Positions 12,136 to 24,900 of a stretch of DNA of 64,000 bases are shown here, piece after piece. The DNA is taken from positions 3,615,001 to 3,679,000 of the forward strand of contig NC_084886.1 of NCBI RefSeq assembly GCF_958979055.1, in the 5' to 3' direction. Each line of letters begins with the position of its first letter. Within the stretch, counting starts at the first letter, position 1. The notes under the pieces were generated by a model, which ran no database searches, was not told the DNA's origin, and saw nothing but the letters and a program-made list of their open reading frames with translations. Origin of the DNA: Alnus glutinosa. Lineage: Eukaryota; Streptophyta; Magnoliopsida; Fagales; Betulaceae. The translations under genes were made by a program, and so were the position numbers.

Positions 12136-15100
12136 ATGAGCGGGAACGAGTTCAGATTCTTCTTGTCCTGCGACATCAATCTCCCAGTGACCTTTCGCAT
12201 CGAGAGGTTGGAGGGCAATTTGCCACCTAACAAGTCCCCCAATTCAGGTAACTTCTTCTTCTTCTATAACTCCACCTCTAACTTTCCATTTGGTTGCCCA
12301 GAAAATTCATTAAAGCTTCCAGGATTGTGTACTGCTGTCCTTCGCGCTTTTTTTTTTTTTTTTTTCCCTGGTTTTTATGTTTGAATATTCAGTGCGTAGG
12401 ATTGTCTAAAACAACGATTGGGGTAATTGAGATGTTAATCTTCTATGTCCTTTGAATTATGCGCTTCCAATTAATTAAATTTTGTTTTATATGTGCTGTA
12501 TTTGAACTTAAAGTTGTGCAAGTCTGGTAAGCCCGATGGAAATGCTGGAAGGAAGAAATGGAAAACTGGGTAGGCCAAAAAATTTATTCAGGAAGTTTAT
12601 GGAATGAGAATCTCTAATTGGGATACGTGGCAAATTCAATAAGCCTTATGTTATACTCTGTATTCATTGATATCGCTTTACAATTTCTGTGCAACTTTTT
12701 GGCAATGTTACTTTTAGCTTTTCATTTGAGTTGTCAATAGAATTGTTCTAATTTTTTCCCCGATTTAAGGGATACTGACTGCTTATCATCTGTGTTTTAC
12801 GAGATAATCTTTGGAAAATGCTATAAATCAGTGATACGTGAGCAATGCAGTAACTTTTTTATTGTCATTAAACCTTTAAGTTAAACTGCGTCCTATTAAA
12901 TTCTACTGCAGAAATCGATTCCACAACAGAGGAGAGAAAAGCAGAGCTATATGTTGAGTGTGCATTGTACATCGATGGCACTCCATTTGGCCTTCCCACG
13001 AGAACAAGGTCCTACTTAAATTCTTTTTATGTGCTCTATTTTCAGGAATAAAGAGGTTTTCAATTTTGTTTTATGATCTGAATCAGCGAGCCAGATGTGG
13101 ACAACAGACACACACAGGCATGCACACAAACACGCACATGATTGCCCATGTCAAATGTTTTAAATTAACTTTCTTCTTTCTTCTTCTTTCGTCCGTTAAA
13201 GTGACTTTCGCTGCATTGTCTGTGTTTCAGATTTTCAGTTTACTGGACTGTTGATTTTGTTTCTTCTGATTTCCTATATTATTTTAGGCAGTTTGAAATA
13301 GGCAGGATGCAAGATCTCACAAGGCTTAAAAACTTTTTTCTTGAAGGATTTATTGTATTTTGATAATTCTTTGCTTTTTTTCTTTTCACATTTGAATCAT
13401 GCTATTGCTGTCTTCTATTGATTGATTTTTATTGTGGCTTTTTTATATTATTGCTATTGCTCTCTGATATCAGGTGAATTTTATTTTTTGTGCCAGGTTG
13501 GAATCTACCGGACCACCATATTGTTGGAATGAACTCATAACATTGAGTACTAAATATCGAGACTTAACTGTTCACTCACAACTTGCTTTGACGGTAAGTG
13601 GGAAATCATCTGCTTATGTAATTGGTGCTTCCAAGCCGTCTTTGTATGAAGTCCAGGAACTTGCCTATCAACATGCTCCTTTCAGTCTCATTTGGCCATC
13701 CTAAAGAATTCGGGCCCAGACATTGTTCAATATAGTTGTTGGGTTCAGCCTTTACCTGGAACATTTTGTTCCATTGTTTAGCAATTACTAGGGCGGAGAA
13801 ATGTCTTTTATTGGTGTTAAAAGTTGATATTTTTTGTTGATATATGGCTGTTATTTTTTTGTCCTCTATCTTCTGTGGTTCTACTCAGTGCTTGGACTAT
13901 TGTTGTTCTACATTTCCGTAATAGCGTAGGCAGTTATATATCTGGGTTATTGTGTTTTTTCATATGAATAATTGTCTTAATTTTTCTATTGAGTTCATTG
14001 AGACTGAGCTTTTATCCTCAATCTTACTGGAAACAAATATAGGTTTGGGATGTTTCATGTGGGAAAGACGAGGGATTGATTGGTGGAGCAACAATTCTTC
14101 TCTTTAATGGCAAAAAGCAACTCAAAACAGGGAAGCAAAAGCTTAGGCTTTGGCCAGGAAAAGAAGCAGATGGGTCATTTCCTACGACTACTCCTGGAAA
14201 GGTTTTCCTCTCAGTTTATTAGCAATTAAAATATATGATCTTTCAAGCTCTTTGCCTTGGTAGTTTTATTAAATGGTTAGATCCTTTTCTCTATACTTTG
14301 GTTTATCCTCCTATAGGTGCCGCAGCATGAGCGTGGGGAGTTGGAGCGCTTGGAAAAGCTTGTGAACAAGTATGAGAGGGGACAGATTCAACGTGTCGAT
14401 TGGCTGGACCGCCTCACATTTAAAGCTATGGACAGAATTAAGGAACGTGAAAGCTCTAAAAATGGAAGTTCTCATCTGTATGTGGTTGTTGATTTCTGTA
14501 GCTTTGAACATCAAGTTGTTTTCCAGGTAGTGCCAGTCTGCAGTTTATAAATTTATTTAGTATCTCATATGTTGAATTAGTTTTGACATGGTAAATATGC
14601 TTTGAATATCTTTGTAGTTTTTGTATATTTTATATTTTTACATGTATCGGGTAGTTCTATGTTTTTCTGATAGGATCACCCTGAGTTGGTTTTATTTTAC
14701 TTTTTCTTTTCTTTTCTTCATCTTTTAAATAATTGTATTAGCATTAGGCAATCATCTATGGCAATTGAAGAGATGATGCTTCTAAAGCAAACAAGTTTGA
14801 GAGGGTCTTTGTCAATTACCTAAGTAGGCACTATAAACATTTGGGCACTTGTGAACTCGATCTTGAATGTTATCATATCTTGAAATGAATACTTATTTTT
14901 TACTTGTGGTACCTTGTTGAAATAACGCTTATTGGATTTATTTTAGATTTTGGAGGGGAGTGACTTTTTCTTATATTGAGCCAAAATTTATACAAGATAG
15001 CAACTTTCATTTGGATTTTATTTTTGGTTAGGAGTAATTTTTATTTTTTTTGTTGGAAATGTAGGAATCAGGATCAAACTTCTTATTACCGTCTCCTATA

Positions 15101-18100
15101 ACTTCAACAAATGAATTTGTTACCGTCTGGGACCCAGAAGTTGGAAAGATAAATCCCTCTGAGCACAAGCAATTAAAGCTTGCAAGGAGTTTAACCCGTG
15201 GTATTATTGACAGGGATCTTAAACCAAGCTCTAATGAGAGAAAGTAAGCTCGAAATTCTTACATCAAGATTCAGTTAAATCCGTTCCTGGATTAATCTGA
15301 AATTTATTCGTATTTTTTTTTTTTTCCTTTTGTCAATATCCTCCATGTCGATTGTCTCACTCACATCATGATGGAACACAGTTTGGCTGCTGCAATATTA
15401 ATATATTTTATTGTCATTGAATCTAGAAGCTTTGAAGTAGGGGCGGAACTACTAAGAGGCTTGGGGGGGCTCTAGTCCCCTTAAGCCTCAAAATGTTCTC
15501 CAATTTTTTTTTTTTTTTAATTTTATTTATTTATTATTATTATTATTATTATTTTTAAAAAGCACATTCTGAATAATTCCCTATTTTGAGCAAATTGGTA
15601 AGCTATGTCCAGGTTTTCCATTTGTGATGCGCTTGACATTTTTAATATTGAAAAAAGGTCTGGACCGATTATTCTTGTTTGAAATTCTGGTTCAGAGTCG
15701 GCAATTGGTCCTTAGAGCTCCAAATTGTCTGGCCTGGTTCTGACTTTAGATTAATATTTGGCATAATATACTCCTGAACAAATACCTCTCCAAGTGAAAG
15801 CAACCAAGAGTCATGCCTGCTTGGAATGCATTAAGTGTTTTTGTAAAGGTATACTTAATTGCAAAAAGTAAAAGGTACTTTTACATGAGCCCTTGAATTA
15901 AAAAGGAAAAAAGATATACATTTAAAATGCAATACATGGATTTAAAAAAGCCACATGCTATGTGAATGAATGTTTCTGCAAAGTTAATGATTTTGGATTT
16001 CGCTGGAGTTTTGTTTTTAAAGCACATTATATTTGGTGAAATCTGAATGATCTTGTTGTATCTTGCTGGAGCTATATTTAGATTTTTTTTCCCTCCTAAT
16101 AACATAATTTGGGCTATTGAGCTTGGGGTTAGTTCATTTTGCTATATCATTTTGTTGTTTATTGGGTCTAAAGAGGTTGGAGTTAATTCATTTTGCATAC
16201 TCCTTTTGTTGAAGGTCAATACAAAGAATATTAAAATACCCACCGACAAGGACTTTGAGTGGAGATGAGAGGCAACTACTATGGAAATTCCGTTTCTCAT
16301 TGATGGCTGAGAAAAGGGCTCTCACAAAGTTTCTCCGATGTGTTGAATGGAGTGATGTTCAGGTATGCCCTCTTTTCTCTTCTATTCAGTCTTCTTCTTC
16401 TTCCTCCTAAGCATCCGCTTTTGAACCATATTACTGGAGCATCACACCTTTCTTTTACTTATTATTTTCCCTTTTTCTGTTCCATCTTTTCCTCATGTTT
16501 ATCCTATATTTTATTATTCACACTTGTGAATATTTCAGCCTTTCCCCCCTACTCAGGAGGAGTAAAAGGTAGGGATTGGGGGAGCTGAATGGTGAGGGTG
16601 GTGCATTGGAAGCCATAGATCTTTGTTTTGAATGTGATACCTGCTTGTTAACACTCGTTAGACCTTTTAGTTACATCCAAGTTTTAGAAACATAATTTTA
16701 TGGCAAAACTTATCAAAAAAGAAGTTACGAGTAGAAAGAAAAATCCCAAATGCAGTGTTTTTGAAGTTGCGATAATTTGAAACCATTGTCATTATCATCA
16801 CCATCTCTTGAGATCACCATGCACCCGCAAACCTTTACCAGGAAAGACGAACTGCTAAAGTAAATAGGATTGATGATAGCCTATCCCTCGGGCAAGAGAG
16901 TTGGAATATCTTAGAGCTTTTAGCTACGTCGTTGTGTGAAACCCTTCTGGTTTAGAAGCCATAAGCGTACTTTGTTCTTTGGGAGAAGATGGGAAAACTA
17001 AAGACTAAAAGACCTCATAAGCAGGAATTATGTCCATTCTACTCTCAAATATCTAAACACATAAACTTCTGAATGCGACTGCATAATCCTTAAGTTAAAC
17101 AAAGATGGAAATACTCATTATCAGATGAATTTCCTATGATTGACTTTATTCCATTAGTTAAAAAACCAATGTAGTACAAGAAAGTTGAACCACCCTAGCA
17201 GGGACTCATTCTGACTTGTTTCATGAAGAAAAACATTGTTCTTTTATTATCTTTATCTCACTTTATTTGTTTACTTATCAAAAAAAAAATTATCTCACCT
17301 TAGTTTTCATGTGGATTTTAGACTTTCACTGCCTATGTGCAATTGATGCAAGGAGTTTGCGCTATAGCTTATGCTCCTACATGCCCTTGATTCACAGGTG
17401 TCCCCCATTTTTTTTTATAAGCAAGGTGCCCAGTTTTTAAAGGCATTACCTTGGGGATTGCATGGGTTTTGTGCTATGGACACAAAATGGAACTTGGAAC
17501 ATGGTATGCTAGGCTTAGAGTTTGTCAGTGCTCATTATGGAGTCCTCCGGAGTGGGGTTAACCTTTTGTCTTACTGTGTTTTCATGTCTTCCAGTTGTTT
17601 CAGTTATGGTTATGTTGTTTCTTTCATTTGCTTTTTTCTTTGGTCAGAAGGCTACAGTGGGGGGAATCTCCCCCTACCTATTGCCTGTATATGCCTAGTA
17701 AAGATAGGATATAATTCCATGTCTTAGTTACTGAACTTTTGATGTTGTCTACATGTGTTGCTGTTATTTTTCATTTATTATGTGGATTGTCTTTTGCATT
17801 GAAATATCAGCCATCTAACTGTTTTTCGAATAATAGAATAATTTATGCGTAGATTTTATATATATCTAGTTTACTAATTTTAGTATAAATTATGTACCAG
17901 ACTAGATTTCCGTTGTGGTATGCTATTTATTACCTTATAAGTTGGCTTGTTCTCTCCCTAGTTCATGCTACATTTTATCTTAAAGGAGCAAGGAGGATGA
18001 TTTTTTTTCCCAGATGATCCAATTTTGTTCTAACTAAACAGAACAGAGTACAAGCTGTGGAAAATAGCAGCTAAGCATATCAAAATTAAACTAAAAATAA

Positions 18101-21100
18101 GTACGAAGTACTAAAAGATTTTGATATATTTTAAAAGATTCTAATGCTGATGTATCTGCAGGAAGCAAAACAGGCATTAGAGTTAATGGGTAAGTGGGAA
18201 ATGATTGATGTCTGCGATGCGCTGGAGCTTCTGTCTCCTGTTTTTGAAAGTGAAGAGGTAGGTGGCTATGAAAGATAAGGCCTTTGTTTAATAATTTTCT
18301 CAGTGTCTCTCAAAGAAATCATACATCTCTGTGTGTGTGCGTGTCAATGGCTAAATGCACATACATGTTAGTAATTTCATTTGGCCACTTCCACTGATAT
18401 TTTAAAGGGGTTAGTTTTGATTGATGTTACATCTTCACCCATTTCCCCAATGGTCTCATAGAAATCTTACCTTTTAAGAAAAGAAGAATTAGATGTAATA
18501 TTCCATGATTGACATTTGTAGGTAATATTTAACTCATTTTAATTTTTAAAAATAATCCCTAATTGTAATCTCTCTTCACAGGTGCGTGCATATGCTGTTA
18601 GTGTTCTTGAAAGAGCTGATGATGAAGAGCTCCTGTGTTATTTACTTCAACTGGTTCAGGCTCTTCGGTTTGAGCGCTCTGATAAATCTCGCCTTTCTCA
18701 TTTCCTTGTGCAACGTGGTATGTACTGTGATTGTAAATGTATATTTTGTGTGTGTGTGAATACATGTTCAAGTGCTACATATAGCAGTTAAGTTGTTGGT
18801 GGCATCTGAGAGTCCCCATGAACTTTGACAGCGTTGCGCAATATTGAGTTCGCTAGCTTTCTTCGCTGGTATGTTGCTGTTGAACTTTATGATCCAGCGT
18901 ACGCCAAACGTTTCTATTGTACCTACGAGATTCTGGAAGAGAATATGATGAAGGTTTGAGATCATAAACTTTCATTACCTTAGTGTAATGTCTATTTTGA
19001 TCAGGATAAATATCATATCAGTTATTATTGTCCCTTAGCTAGCTTGGATCATTGGTTTACTTATCAAAAAAAAAAAAATATCATATCGGTTATTATTTTT
19101 GTTTTCAAGGTATGTTTTTATATCTGTATATGTGGCTAGATGACAAACTGCTTTTAAATCTTTCTTTATGCATTCAGAACTTAACAAGTTATAATATTTA
19201 AAACATGAAATATCTTCCTTTAACTACATCTGCTTCTTCTAGCATATAGGAATATAAAAGGATAGAAGTTGAAGATATTCATTTAATGAGAGTGTTCATT
19301 GTCATATATGATTGTTGTAACATTGAACATTATTCTCTGTTAAATGTATCTGAGCTATGACAATGGTATTATCTTAATATTTTTCCGTTAGATTAAGCTT
19401 GATGGTATGAAATGAATGTCTTCGTGGTGTTGAAATTGTTTAATTGAGTACTTACGTTTGCAGTCATATAATTACATCCACTTTTTAACAGTTGGCAGGA
19501 GGTGTAAGTGGAGATGAAGATGGATTTAAATTGTGGCAAAGTTTGGTGCGTCAAACAGAATTAACTGCCCAATTGTGTTCAATTATGAGAGATGTAAAAA
19601 ATGTACGTGGTAATACTCAGAAGAAGATTGAAAAGCTTAGACAGCTGCTTTCTGGTCTTCTTAGTGAACTTACCTATTTTGAAGAGGTATTTCTTTGATT
19701 TTAAGATCCTTTGCATGTTGTTCTAACTCATCTCTTAAACTATTGAGGGCTTAGCTAGTGTTGTCAAAGGTGAGCGAGGCAAGCCAGGTGCCTCTGAAGC
19801 CTTGAGGCAAGGGACCTTTAGTGAGGCACTTGCCTTTAGCGCTTAGGCAAGCACCTTGCATAAAGTTCTAGGCGCTTGAGGCTAACACTTCTTTAAAAGT
19901 TCCAATTTGGTGTGTTATGTGCAAGAAGTATGGGGAATCCGTTGATCACCTTCTTCTTCATTGTGACGTGGCTCGGATTGTTTGGAGTTCTTTTTATAGC
20001 TTGTTCGGGATGGAGTGGGTTATGCCTCGTAGTGTTTTGGATTTATTGAGTGGGTGGGGCACTTTGCTGGGTTGTGGTCCTGTTAACCGTGTTTGGAAGC
20101 AGGTTTCTTTGCGTGTTTTGTGGGGCTTGTGGCGTGAGAAAAATTCTAAGCTTTTTGAGGATGTGGAGGTACCGGTTGGGGTTCTTTGTAGAAATATGCT
20201 TAATATGTTATATTTGTGGGTGTCGGCGCATAGCCCGGGTAGTATGTCGTTTGCTGATTTTTTACTTTATTGTTCATTTATTTCCTTTGACTATGGGCAC
20301 TTTTTGTATACTTCCTGTGTACTAGGATTGCACCCTCTTTGTGCTTTTTATTGAATTTTTACTTATAAAAAAAAAAAAAAAAAGTTCCAATTTTTTAGAT
20401 GATGCAGGCAGTAAGGAAATGGTTGTATTGAAGTTATTTTTATTTAATTTTAGGAGTTAGTGGTACTTCTGTAATTTTTAGAATTTTTAAGTATGGCCTG
20501 AATTGATGGACTGTGGTTCTTGTTTTGAGTTATATACACTATTAGGTTTTATCGGTGGGTCTTATTTATTTTCAAATCTGGTTAGGATTAGCTTTAGTTT
20601 TCTATAAACATGGATGTAACATTTTCGATTTGGGGGAGAACAAGTCTTTGAGAATTTTCAGTAAAGAATAGTCATGAGGATTGTGTATGGCAACACTATC
20701 TAAGGCGTGATGCTGGGGAACCCTAGGTGCGTTGCTCAAGTTTATCTATCTTTTCTCCTTTCTATTTTCTTTTGAATTTTTTAGAAATTTTCCATCAAAT
20801 TCCATTCAAAAAACTAGATCTGAATTTAGACCCTGTCTTTCCCAACAATTCTAACCTTTAAAACCTTAAACCACCCATCCCTTAAAAGCTCACAAATGAT
20901 GACAAAAGATCACTATTCCCGGGTTTACTGTTCACAGCCCAGGAACCACTCAAACCATAAGTTTTTCACTTTGTTTCCGATATGAATCGTACTATTCTCT
21001 TACACTAGTAGAAACCTTTATATTCCCAAATATTTTTTACCTTTTCCCATCAAAATCGTAGCCCTAGCTATCCCAAAACCCTACAAACCTCCACTGCCAA

Positions 21101-21907
21101 ATAAACCCTGGGTAGGTGAAAGGTATAATTGAGAAAAAAGATAAAAAGAAAAGAAAAAGAAAGCAAATCACTTGATAGACCAGCTTCTATCCCTTAGGAA
21201 CAAATTCACTTGATTATAATATTTCAATGCAGTAAATACATATAATTTTAGTTCACAATATGCTTATGTTTTATAAGTAATCAAGATATTATTAAAAAAG
21301 TAAGGCGCTCTCAGGTACACAGAAAATATACAAGAGAAGCTACTTAGCTAGAAGGGGCAAAAAGAACAAAAAAATAATGATAACTAATCACCAAATGAGA
21401 AACAAAAGCAGTTGTCCAAAGATATAATGTGTTGAAAAATAAAGACCCAATATTCTCTAAAGTCCTCTCGCGGTCCTCAAAACTTTTTGCAGTTCATAAT
21501 ATGTATACTAATTATGTTTAGAACTTGGTGCCTTACTTTCACCTAGGTAAGTGTCTTTTTTCGCACCTCACGCTTTGGGCCATAGAAGGCCTTGGCACCT
21601 TGAGGTTGCCTTTTACCTTTGACAACATTGGTCTTAATCAACATCTTTCTATTGTATCCTGTCAATTCTTGACAGCTGCTCAACTTTGATAGGCTGTTAT
21701 AGTTTATGGTCTGTCGCTTTTGCAGCCAATACGATCACCACTGGCTCCAAATGTCCTCATCACTGGGCTCGTGCCATCTGAGTCATCAATATTTAGAAGT
21801 GCATTGCATCCCTTGCGCTTAACTTTCCGAACAGCAAATGGCGGAAGTTCCAAAATCATATTTAAAAAGGGAGATGATATTCGGCAAGACCAATTGGTAG
21901 CTATTAA

Positions 21908-21959
<52 letters not shown>

Positions 21960-24900
21960 ACTCACACACACACACACACACACAGAGACAAGCTGACTTA
22001 GGCTATATGGATATCTGGTTCCTGTAGGTTGTTCAAATGGTATCACTCATGGATCGATTGCTTAAATTGGAAAATCTTGATCTGCACCTTACTCCATATA
22101 AGGTTCTAGCAACTGGGCAAGATGAAGGCATGTTGGAATTCATACCATCCCGTTCTTTAGCACAGGTATTATATCCTTTGGGGATGCTTTAGTTTTCCAA
22201 GAAGGGCAGACACTGTACAATTACCATTTACTTTGTATATCTAGAAATCTGACTTTCAAAGCGTCGTCTTATCTTTGTATTTTGATGATCATTAAATACT
22301 ACATGTTAGGTATGTTGTGTGGTAAATTCTATTAATGCTCATTTTCCTTTTTTGATCTCTTAGAAATGTTGAGTTTCACAAATATTGCTGCTAAATATCT
22401 GTGGTTTGGAGGCAAAACATTTTCAAGAGAGAAATGAGTTTTTTAGCTATATAGTTGTGGTTCTTTCTAATTGTTTGCTGTTACTTTTATTTGGGAAAGT
22501 GATGCGATTTCTTACAAAATTTGCTGACATCAACAGAAAATTGATGCCATTCTTGATTCAGTAGTCTCTACTATACCTGCTAGTCTTGCAAACCTATGCG
22601 TATTTTGTAACCATGTCATTTAACAGAGGAAAGATCCATGGCATTTGGACCACTGGATTTAAATGCTTAAGGTCTGAAGCATGATGACCAACCCCAATAT
22701 CCTTCGCCTCTTGAATAAAAGACTACTATATTACTTTTTTTTTGATGAATAATTCAGATCTTATTGAGAAAAAAAGGGTTAAACCCACGTACGCGAAAAG
22801 TATACAAGATGGACTCAACCCTATAAGCTGCTACAATGTAAAAAGCTAATCAAATCAACTAAATTTGTAGAGACAAAGTTAGGGACATTAACAAGAACCC
22901 AACCCAAGAGAGATCTCGAAAAGGAAGATTTTAGAAAGAACACGTTTGTCTCACTATCCTCGAAAATACAATGATTCATTTCTCTCCAAATGCTCCACAT
23001 TAAGAGGGTAGGAATAACTTTCCAGATATTCTCTTTGGGATATCTCCTCCTTTGGGAACTGTCCATAACTTTTACTTATCAAAAAAAGGATATCTCCTCC
23101 TTTGGGATGTCTCCTCCCCGTACTTTCTAGCAATGAAGAAGTTCTTGGGTGTTGTTAGGCATAACCCACGAGACTCCAAAAAGATTAAGGATCAATTGTT
23201 AGAGAGCCAAAGTATACTCGCAGTGGATGAGAAGGTGATTAGTCCTTTCCTCGTTCTTTTTACACAGACAACACTAATTAGCTAAAGAAAAGCCCCTCTT
23301 TCTAAGAGTATCTACCGTGAGAATTCTATCAAGTGTTGTTGCCCACAAGAAGAAAGCAACGTGAGGAGGCGCCTTGACCTTCCAAACACTTCTCCAAGGG
23401 AAAGAACTGTGCTCACCTGACTGTACAGAGTATAATAACTCCTCACTGTAAATTTTTGGCTGCCAGAGGGAGTCCACAACAAGTTGTCAACTTCCCCTGG
23501 ATGCGTCTTTGAGGAATATAAGAGTCTAAAGAACAAGTCAAAAGATTCCAGTTCCCAATCATGTGCAGCCCTTATAAAACTAGGATTCCAATGGATAAAG
23601 GAATTGGATAGGTCTAAATAATTAGCCACAGAGGCCTCCTTGTTTCGAGCAATGGAATAGAGATCGGAAAAAGAATGCTTAAGTGGCTCTATTCCACACC
23701 ATATGTCATGCCAGAAACTAATATGAGAACCATCACCAACCTTGTAGGATAGGAAATTGGAAAAAGAACCCCAACCATGTCTAACATTCCTCCAAAGGCT
23801 CACCCCATAAGGACCTCGAGCTTCCTCTGAGCCAACCTCCTCTCTTGAGCCTATACTTCGATTCAATCACCTGTCTACTAGATTACATAATTACATACAT
23901 ACTTACATATATAAAGCAATTTATGATTGATCCAACAATCCTTATAAAGATGAGACAAAGTGACACGAGGCAGAACTATGATTGTTTTGACAACATATGA
24001 TAGTAGCAGAAACTAAGAATTGAAGATTGAAAAGAGAATTCAGGAAGAGAGAAAATAACAAATAGGGAAGAAAAAGACCCTAATTACCCCAAATAAGCAA
24101 ACAAAGAAATAACTCTGAAAGACTTAAATTAAATTGATACTTCAAAACTTCATATAAGCAAAGTTTGAGTATTTTCTAAGCAGAATACTTGGAGAAAAAG
24201 AAAGAAATAAAAACACCAAATAACCGTAAACTTGGAGACATAGTAAAATTCTCGTACATAAAGTAAAATATATTATTCTAAAAATACTCTTCAAAAGTTT
24301 TGTATGATTCTTTCCATTCTTTGTCTGATCTTTTTCAAAAAATAATCTTCAAATCTTATACCTATTTTCTCCTACATTAGTCTCATAGGGTAGGAAAGAA
24401 TTTGTCCTCGAATTCGAATCATCTTTGCCTCGATCTTTTGGATGTCCAATCAATTTATTCCATTCTATACTTCTCAAAACCAAAGTAACTTGATACCAGA
24501 AGAAAAACAACTTGCAACCCATCACAACATGACTCTAAATATTATATCTAAAGTTACTTGTACCAACTTGAGATGAAATAATCTTTTCAAGCTCTTGATT
24601 GATTGTCATAAATTCACTCTCCGTAAAAATTTTCTAAAAATTTTCAATTCTTTATTGACCACGAAAAATCAAATTTTCTTCCAACATGCCAAAACCAACG
24701 TCAAGATTTTGTTTAGGAAAATTTGACAAAAAAATTTCAATCCCAAGAAAATCAACATTATTAATTTTCTTAAATCCCCATTGAGATATTTCTCTTTGGA
24801 CTTTCATTAAACACATGATTATCCACTTTTTGTTCAACCTCTTGACCATATGACAAAAAACTTACCTCTATAAGACCTTCATCATTGACATCTGTATCAT

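Larger units (their letters stand above)
19757..21629. mobile_element. TIR-type non-autonomous element in VPS34 intron 11, interrupted by LINE insertions
   Basis: The left end (agtgttgtcaaaggtgagcg) is the inverted match of the right end (complement aatgttgtcaaaggtaaaag). The subterminal sequences are rich in 'gaggc', 'ggcgctt' and 'gccttgag'. The interior is non-coding apart from inserted LINE pieces at 19909-20379 and about 21271-21520. Without them the element would be about 1.2-1.4 kb. No clear target duplication was found. Confidence 0.5.
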
